Source: Balaenoptera acutorostrata (Eukaryota > Chordata > Mammalia > Artiodactyla > Balaenopteridae). Taken from it: a DNA stretch of 64,000 nucleotides. The notes under the pieces were generated by a model, which made no database searches, was not told the origin of the DNA, and worked only from the letters and a program-made list of their open reading frames with translations. Position 1 is the first letter of the stretch. Each line of letters starts with the position of its first letter. The stretch is taken from the NCBI RefSeq assembly GCF_949987535.1, contig NC_080069.1:36073269-36137268 (forward strand), in the 5' to 3' direction. Shown one piece after another: positions 57,586 to 64,000 of this stretch. Both the position numbers and the translations under genes were made by a program.

Positions 57586-57659
57586 TCTGCTTTTCATTTA
57601 AATTAAAAAAAAATACAACCACATGTTCATGCATTATTTGGTCATATGCAATAAAATCA

Positions 57660-60600
57660 GAGAAAGAAAAAGTCCTTACTAAAAAATCGTTGAGGTAAAA
57701 AGCCAAGCCACTATCACAAAATAAGACCTAGATTTAAGAAGCGAATAATGAGCATGTATGTTCATTCAGTCTTGGTAGAAGTGTTTAGCCAAGGAGCGCA
57801 TGATGTGCTGATCTTCATGTATCATTTTCCATTTTTTCCAAATTACTAAATTCTACTCTACTGACATACTGAATATCTGACAGTATGTCAAAAGCATGTC
57901 AGCATGTTTTGAAAGGTAATGTGAGAGAAAGAGTTTGGTACTGCTCACTCAGCCTCCTAGGCACAGGGCTCTTTGGCTTTGCGGTGAAAGCATCCTCAGT
58001 CATACTTGATCACAAGACTCAAAATAACCAGAATTCTCCTCATTCTCTACCCCACCTCCACCCCAGCATTCCATTATTCCATTATTATTACTATTATTAT
58101 TATTTGGTGGGAAGAAGGATACATGACCAAAAAATCCAAATTACCATCAGGAATACTGTTTTAAAAATCCACAATGTTAGGGTCTGATCTGAGGTCCAAA
58201 AAATTAATCAAAATTTACAATATTTACACAACTATAGAGGTTATTCAATTTCAGAAACCTACCTACAAGGAAAGATCCCTTCAAACTCTGTTCTCAACCT
58301 GTGATGAATGATGCTGGCCCCAAGAAAGAGCCATGGGTTTTCAAACCAAACTCACAGCAAGAGGTGGGTGGGATGACTGCCTTGACCTGTCAAATGAGGG
58401 ATTTCTCACCAATAAAGTAAGAACAATACCATCAAACAGGGCATTTGTGTGAAGCCCTTAGCACTGTGGCCAGCATGTGGCGGTAGCTATATATATATAT
58501 ATATATTCATTTTCTTCCTTTTTTGCAGTTCTAAGAGATTTTCAGTCTCAGGGTCAGAAACATAGGGGATTTCAGATTAACACTGAGATTACCAGAATAG
58601 CCAATGAAATAAAACCAACTCTTCTTAAATATGCTAGTGAAGATTTTAGTGTGTTTTCCCATATGCCTGCTACCTAAACCCTCTAGTTTTTATGGAAATT
58701 TGACCTTAAACAAATTATCTTCACATAATTAAAGCTGTAATTCACTGATTCTGATATTTATATTATCATTTGAAACTTTAGCATCATATATATATCCACC
58801 AGTTTTTACTAATTTTAGGGCAAGATTTAAATTCTTCAGAATATGAGTTATCTAAAATGTATAAGAAAATGTTCCATAATTGTTTTCCTTTCAGGGTCAA
58901 TTTACCTAGTAGAAAGGACTATTTTAGAGAACCCCTGCCTTCCCTTTTTAGCTTTTCACTGTGCTGCCCATGATGTTGAGGAAACAACCAGAAAGACAAT
59001 CAGAATCCTGTAAAGTGTCTGGATTCTGGCCCTAGGGCTGCCAATGCCACTTAGGTGGGTCCCCATGTCCTGACTGTAAAAGAACAGCCTTGCGCCAAAT
59101 ATTGTCTAAGGTGCTTTCAAGCTCTAAAATTCTATGATCAATGGTCAATCTGAACAACAAACTAGCCAACCAACCAAGCAAACTAAACTACATTTCCTGT
59201 GGCCAAATTCTCAGAGCCCAGGAGCCCAGAGGTCAGCTTATTGAACAGTGGGAAGAGTCAATTTGTTCAAAAGACGTGCTACACACAAAACAAGTATCAG
59301 TAAGAAATAGCACTTTTCTGCCACTATCTAAACACGACCTAAAAACAAAATATAAATAAGGTTTTAAACTTCAATATGTATACTTAGCATAGGGACTACC
59401 TATTCTCCAAAATGGAAGATATTTCTGCATAATTTCAAAGTGTAATCATATAACTTCTCTCCTAATGATGTTATACTAACAAAACCATAAAATTTTAATG
59501 TTTTTAAAATGTGAAAATACTTAACAGTATAGTTATCTGTATTTATAACACCTTTTCTTTTATTTAAATCATATACATTTCATTAGAATTTCTAGCCCAA
59601 ACATTGTATTTGAAGGTGAGAGAAAACAAACTGATATAGGTGAACTTCTTGGCACTTTAGTCTTAGTCTGACATTTAGATAAGTCACTTTCAAACAAATA
59701 CAATGTCAAAGTGTACTTAAATTTCTTTAAGGAGCCAAGTGGACAACTCTCAAGTATTATCTATTCAAAACAAGACCTACTCAGTGTTAACTAGATTTAT
59801 TTTGATCATTTTGCAGTATATACAGATATCAAATCACTATGTTGTACAACTGAAACTAATATAATGTTATATATCAATTATACCTCAACACAACAAAACA
59901 AAAACCAAGACCTACTCTTGTAAAACGCCAGATAGTCCGGGAAATGGCAGCCTTTCTACCGCTGAGCCTCTAGGCCAGTGTGAAAGGCCTCCTCTTCTCG
60001 GTCAGAACATAGGACCTGGGATGGGTAGGTTTCTGCTTACCTAGACTCATTTGCACAGCACTTCACAGCCTCCCAAGTCTCTTGCTTCTTTGCTGCCCTT
60101 ACAGACAACACGTAGGTCATTTTTAATTTAAGGCCTTCACTGACTGATTTCCTTATGCGAAACAGGAAGAATTAACATGATTACTAAATTTCTGGTCCAA
60201 GTGTCAGATCTCTAGTTCCAGACTGTTCAAATGCCACTGTCATGCAGAGCTCTCTTTCCCCCAGCCCCCATTCCTCCTTAATTAGTAGTGCTTAAGGTAA
60301 AGGCCTTCAACAATATAAGTCAAACAGCCTCCCCCCCCTCCCCCGAGGTACTCCATCGAAATGTGCATTTCTAAGAGGCTTCCTGGAGGACTGACTCAAA
60401 TTCATCTTTTTCTTCTAGAGGCTGGCAGTAACTGCGGAACTGCAGGGCAAAACGTTCAAATACTGGTGAAAAATTAGGAAGAGCTTGCAAGATGTAGGAT
60501 TTTGGGGTATGAAATCTAAATACTGCCCTCCAGTCTTAACACCATTTTCTATGCCACCATGGAAATTCATTTAAAAGCCTTCCAAAATGACAGTTTTGGT

Positions 60601-61300
60601 TAAGTTCTAGAAAGATCAGGCATTATTTTAACTCAGTAGAAAAAAAAAAAAAAAAAAGAAATATGATTATACAGTTTGCAAGATAAAAGTTAAAGAATTA
60701 AATTCGCCACTTGCTTCAATATTTCAATAATTGGACCTGTCGATACCTTAGGTAAGAAAAACATAGCAACTGGTGTATAAAACTACTGAGTCAATTCGGG
60801 CACAGGATTCCGAGATGAAGAACTTCGAGGTGCAAACCTTTATAGTATATCGTGTTTCCATGGTAGTTTTATTGACTCCTTAAGAAGCCCTTGCTTGGTC
60901 TATTTGAATCCTGGGCATAGGTCAGTAAAAAGAGCGTAGCTGATTTAGATAGTTCCTAAGTTCTGACATCAACTCTACCTTAAATCTATATAACAGCAGA
61001 CAATTTAAGAAGTCCATATTCTTCCAAGCCAGCAGCCATGGCAAGAGTCCCTTTCACTTGGCGCTATTACAGGGAAAACCAAGAAATACTTAAAAAAATA
61101 TACAGGCCAAAGAACTGGAGTTAAGTTACTAGGGTGGGGCTGTGTAAAGCTTTGGTGAGTCACTAAATGAAGTTGTGAACTGGGGTCTTGGCACTCGGGG
61201 AACACAGAAGGAACAGAAAAGTTGGGGGGCTTGCGTAGGGTGGCGAGTACACTCTTATCTTTGGCGGAATCACTCAGACTTTTCTTTATGGCGTCACCGG
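57660..61300. other. Intergenic between PRXL2C and CDC14B, no gene seen
   Basis: Mostly unassigned sequence with a MIR fragment near 58375-58480 ('ccttagcactgtggcc'), an L1 3' end near 59780-59900 and an A17 run near 60641. It contains no convincing exon. Confidence 0.5.
59780..59900 (+). mobile_element. LINE-1 3' end fragment
   Basis: 'gatatcaaatcactatgttgtac', 'ctgaaactaatataatgtta' and 'caattatacctcaacac' form the terminal ~110 bp of an L1. Confidence 0.8.
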
Positions 61301-61330
61301 CTACCTGCCTGTAGAAAAGCTCCGTCTCCG

Positions 61331-61338
61331 TGACGTCA
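61331..61338. promoter_or_regulatory. Palindromic CRE (TGACGTCA) upstream of CDC14B
   Basis: A full-consensus CREB/ATF site in 'ccgTGACGTCAcg', 540 bp before the CDC14B start codon. It lies at the left edge of the CpG island, where unmethylated CRE sites are usually functional. Confidence 0.6.
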
Positions 61339-61349
61339 CGCCTCACCGA

Positions 61350-61354
61350 CCAAT
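61350..61354 (+). promoter_or_regulatory. CCAAT box near the CRE
   Basis: 'gaCCAATga', a good NF-Y core, 12 bp to the right of the CRE. The CRE-CCAAT pair suggests the core promoter lies just downstream, around 61400. Confidence 0.55.
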
Positions 61355-61406
61355 GAAAGGCCTCAGTCTGCGGGCCCCGAGGAGGGTTGTGGGCCCTTTT
61401 TTGTGA

Positions 61407-61874
61407 ATGAAGCTTCACGGACCAGCCCTCCTGGAGTCCCCGGGAGCCGCGGCCCGCTGTGCTCGGGCGCCTCGGCGGCAGCGTCCGCGTATGCGGTGGG
61501 CGCGCACGGTTACTCCGGGCAGCCCCAACCGCCGGCGGCAACACCGTCGCCTCTGCCGCGCCAGCGGGCTGCAGGCACCTGGGGGCGGGCTGGGGGTCGC
61601 CGGCAGCGGCAGGAGGCGCTGTAGCGAGGGCTGCGGCGCGGGTCCCGCGGCGGCCGCAGGAGGGAGCGGGACAGCCGCGGTGGGCCAGGCCCCTCCTCCG
61701 GCTCCTGCGCGGCCACCTCCCGCCGGGCTCCGCCGGCGCCTGCAGTCGCCGCAGCGCCGCTCCGCGCCCGCAGCCTTGAGCGCCCGCGCGCGGGGCCAGC
61801 GGGGGCTTCGGCGGGCTAGCGGGCGCGTGAGGCCATGGTCGTGGTCCCCTGACGGGCCGCGGCCGCCTCCATGA
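61407..61874 (+). other. Upstream reading frame overlapping the CDC14B start (ATGA)
   Basis: A 155-codon frame beginning 'MKLHGPALLESP' ends at the TGA that overlaps the CDC14B ATG in ATGA (61871-61874). It counts as a uORF only if transcription starts upstream of 61407. Its composition (Ala/Pro/Arg/Gly) is that of any GC-rich frame, so coding value is doubtful. Confidence 0.3.
61835..61852 (+). other. Five-codon uORF (MVVVP) before CDC14B
   Basis: ATG GTC GTG GTC CCC TGA in optimal start context (GCCATGG), ending 18 bases before the CDC14B ATG and in its frame. The main ATG has a weak context (T at -3, A at +4), so ribosomes would be expected to meet and use the small uORF first. Confidence 0.6.
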
Positions 61875-62030
61875 AGCGGAAGAGCGAGCGGCGGCCGAGC
61901 TGGGCCGCCGCGCCCCCCTGCTCGCGGCGGTGCTCGTCGTCCTCGCCGGGAGGGAAGAAGAGCCGCAGCTCCACGTCGCAGGAACTGCACCACCTGGACC
62001 GGCAGGACGACCTGTACCTGGACATCACCG
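61871..62030 (+). CDS. CDC14B: CDC14B dual-specificity phosphatase, first coding exon
   Basis: 53 codons plus one base, beginning '[20 protein letters not shown]' and ending 'DDLYLDIT'; donor ACCG|GTGAGC, phase 1. Length and sequence match the N-terminus of human CDC14B, including the split Asp codon expected after 'DIT'. This region is a basic, Ser-rich extension known to direct CDC14B to the nucleolus. The catalytic HCxxGxxR phosphatase domain lies in later exons outside the window. CDC14B dephosphorylates proline-directed (CDK) sites and acts in cell-cycle and DNA-damage control. Differences from human are concentrated at residues 27-43. The gene runs in the same direction as PRXL2C, 27.7 kb beyond the latter's stop codon. 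Confidence 0.95.
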
Positions 62031-64000
62031 GTGAGCCGGCGAGCGAGCGCATGGCGGGGCACCCCGGACACGCGGCACCCGGCGCGGGGGTCCTAGCCCA
62101 CCCACCCGGGGCAGTAGAGGCGCCTCCCGGGGCCAGACTGACACGCCTCCACCCCCACCCCCATAAAAGCCCGAGCCGGCCACACCCCCTTCAGGATCCA
62201 GGCCCTGGGAGCTCCCCCCTACCCCGAGTTTTCTTCTGCGATTGTTGCAAGCTGTAACTTTATCCGTTTTGCACCCTCCTACCCCAGCAAGATGGCCCCA
62301 GGGGTCACCTTTCTAAATTGCGGGCGTCTGCTCGGCGCCTCGGGATTTTCCTAAATTCGAGTTGATACCGCCTCCCGGGTTGCAAGCTCGGTTGGCCCTT
62401 AAGGAGTGTGAACCTCCGAATCACTCCAAAGGATTCCCCGAGCGCGCTGAACACGCCGGCGCGGGAGCTGCAGTATTTATTTGGCGTTTGCCAAGCCTCC
62501 GCTGCTCTGTGGGAAATGGAGTCCCTCCCGCCTGGGGCGGCGTTCCCCGGTCCGGCGCGGAAGCCCCTGGTCCTCATTGCACTCACCCCCTCCCCAGCGC
62601 GCGTACGAGCACGCCCCAGACCTCCTAGGGATAATTCCCCTGCCTTGCTTCTGGAATGTCACTTTGATGACATTTGAACCGGTCAGCTTGATCAATGCCC
62701 AGAGTTGTCACTTTTGAGAAATCACAGGTAGAAAAGCAGCCGTTTGATAACTGCTTTATTATTAGTGCCTATTCTACAATTCTTGAAGACTTTATAAATC
62801 CAATTTGGGAGCCGTTGGGTTTGCCAGGATTGACACTGAAGCGTGTGAGGGCATTAAATGAGATGATGTTTGTGGAAACGCTTTGTCTACAATTTTGAGG
62901 GATTTTTCAGTCTGTTTTCTGTGGCGCAGAGTGTGTAAACCTCGGTGTGTTGGATTTTTATAAACTGTTTCCCGCCCATTGATAAACCAGGTAAGCTGGA
63001 GTGGTCAGAACATTAATTAAGAAAATGCTCAAACACAGAAATTTAGTAGAAATTATTTTCTAGGTCGATGGACAGTTGTTTTGAAACTAAGGTCCATTTC
63101 ACAGAAAGTTGAGAGTAGAGCGGAAGGTATCTCGGCGTTGAGTGGATGGACCTTGGCGACGGAGGAGGTAGGCAGGAAGGGTTTCCCGTAAGTACCTGTC
63201 TCCGGCTGGCACCTGCCCAGGTCCACCGTAGCGCCTGGCGCTTTAGGAGGTGAAGCCCACTTGCTGAGGCTGAGACTAGGTCCCACCACGTTGTGCGCTC
63301 CCGGGGAGATGGCCCCGCAGAGAAGGGCCACGGGTGCAGGACCCACACAGGCCTTATGCCTTGTTATGTATACCTTTTCGAAGGACCTTGTTGAATAGCA
63401 TTTAATTTGGGGGCAAGTAACACACTTACTTGGTACAGAATTCTTAATTACAAAGGTAAAGAGGAGTATTATATATAGTGAAAAGCTGGTCTCAGCCACC
63501 GGGTGTTTTTCCCCAGAGGCAACTTATGTTCCTAGTTTCTTGTGAATCCTTACAGAAATAGACTGCGTGGTTACACGTATACATTCTCTACCGTACGCAA
63601 GCACGGCAGCATACAATACGTTGTTTTGCACATTGTTTTCACAGTTTTTCTTAGCAGAAAGATTGTTCTGTATTAGTACATGGTAATAGGTAAAGTATTA
63701 CCTCATTTGGTTTTAATTACTGCTTCTGCCAAAATAGATATGGTTTTAAAGTATAAAACCATAAAATGGTGTATGTGGATTTAAATGTATATGTTTTATG
63801 ACTTGTTTATATATATGTGTATGTTTTATGACTTGTTTAGACAGTTCCCTATTGGAGACACTTGTCTCCAATCAAAAAGGAAGTGTCTGACAGCAAAGTC
63901 ATTGGGGTAAATCTTCCTTCTTTATGGAGAAAAAGATGCAATGTGGCTGGCTTTCCTGAGGTAGTGATCAATGAATTAATTTCAGAAAACATCACCAAAC
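62031..64000 (+). other. CDC14B: CDC14B intron 1 (start)
   Basis: Begins with GTGAGC and stays GC-rich to about 62640. It contains a possible MIR fragment near 62845-62885, a 30-bp-period duplication ('tatgttttatgacttgttta') at 63787-63839 and a small perfect palindrome at 63851-63872. No further exon is visible. Confidence 0.8.

Larger units (their letters stand above)
56400..57600 (+). mobile_element. Ancient LINE-1 ORF2, degenerate
   Basis: 'ctacagtaatctaaatagtg', 'ccaggtggattaaagacc' and 'gattcagcaattccatctcc' follow L1 ORF2 to its end. All frames are broken. The minus-strand frame 57146-56811 is a shadow. Confidence 0.7.
61320..62640 (+). promoter_or_regulatory. CDC14B: CpG-island promoter of CDC14B
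   Basis: CpG-dense, GC-rich sequence covers the promoter, 5' UTR, exon 1 and the start of intron 1, peaking at 61440-62060. Long frames on all six strands here, such as 62071-61415 minus, are consequences of GC content. Confidence 0.85.

Noticed and set aside
57885..58187. 100-codon plus-strand frame near 58 kb
   Set aside because: It includes a translated (TTA)n microsatellite (Tyr run) and no motif; length is within chance for this window.
61005..61544. 179-codon minus-strand frame upstream of CDC14B, possible divergent gene
   Set aside because: It overlaps the likely CDC14B promoter and 5' UTR and has no recognisable motif. A divergent non-coding transcript is possible but is not supported by sequence.
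61415..62071. 218-codon minus-strand frame over CDC14B exon 1
   Set aside because: Antisense of the CDC14B coding exon and GC-rich 5' UTR; Arg/Pro/Gly-rich with no recognisable motif.
1..64000. CRISPR arrays, operons, phage or bacterial features
   Set aside because: Intron-containing vertebrate genes, CpG islands and mammalian SINE/LINE repeats exclude a prokaryotic origin. No regularly spaced short repeats were seen.

Overview
This is a mammalian nuclear genome window, almost certainly cetacean. The evidence is the repeat content. About twenty tRNA-Glu-derived CHR-type SINEs are present, in the long form (heading for a ~300 bp body and an AATAAA-rich tail) and the short form (~110-120 bp). 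CHR SINEs belong to cetaceans, hippopotamus and ruminants. I see no BovB/Bov-tA elements (ruminant) and no pig PRE-1 elements. LINE-1 3' ends of the artiodactyl/cetacean type are common.

Two protein-coding genes are supported, both on the + strand. PRXL2C (AAED1, a peroxiredoxin-like AhpC/TSA protein) is complete in six coding exons between 24178 and 34168. It has canonical splice sites throughout and an uninterrupted 230-residue product. CDC14B (dual-specificity phosphatase) begins at 61871; only its first coding exon (53 codons plus one base) lies in the window, and intron 1 runs off the right edge. The same order and relative orientation is known in human 9q22, so this is conserved synteny. 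Both genes start in CpG islands. PRXL2C has an antioxidant-response-element core and a 17-bp GC-box minisatellite just upstream. CDC14B has a palindromic CRE, a CCAAT box and two upstream reading frames.

Layout: 1-9.25 kb is one old LINE-1 split by a 6.6 kb endogenous retrovirus (minus strand, pol remnants, no intact frame), by an MLT1-type LTR and by another LTR-like insert. 9.25-23.7 kb is gene-free with LINE, LTR and SINE fragments. 23.8-36.4 kb is PRXL2C with its 3' flank. 36.4-39.3 kb holds a decayed hAT transposase gene cut by two antisense LINE-1 pieces. 39.7-45.6 kb is an old LINE-1 carrying up to four levels of nested insertions. 46.7-48.3 kb shows three retrotransposons sharing one target site. 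50-57.6 kb has more LINE and LTR material, including a tRNA-Glu-like unit. 57.6-61.3 kb is quiet. 61.3-64 kb is the CDC14B promoter, exon 1 and intron 1.

I did not find a new operon-like or defence-like system, and none would be expected here. The observations most worth following are the paired unexplained direct repeats flanking the in-frame exon 5 of PRXL2C, the ARE and GC-box array at its promoter, the perfect hairpin in its 3' flank, the CDC14B upstream frames and the reused insertion site.
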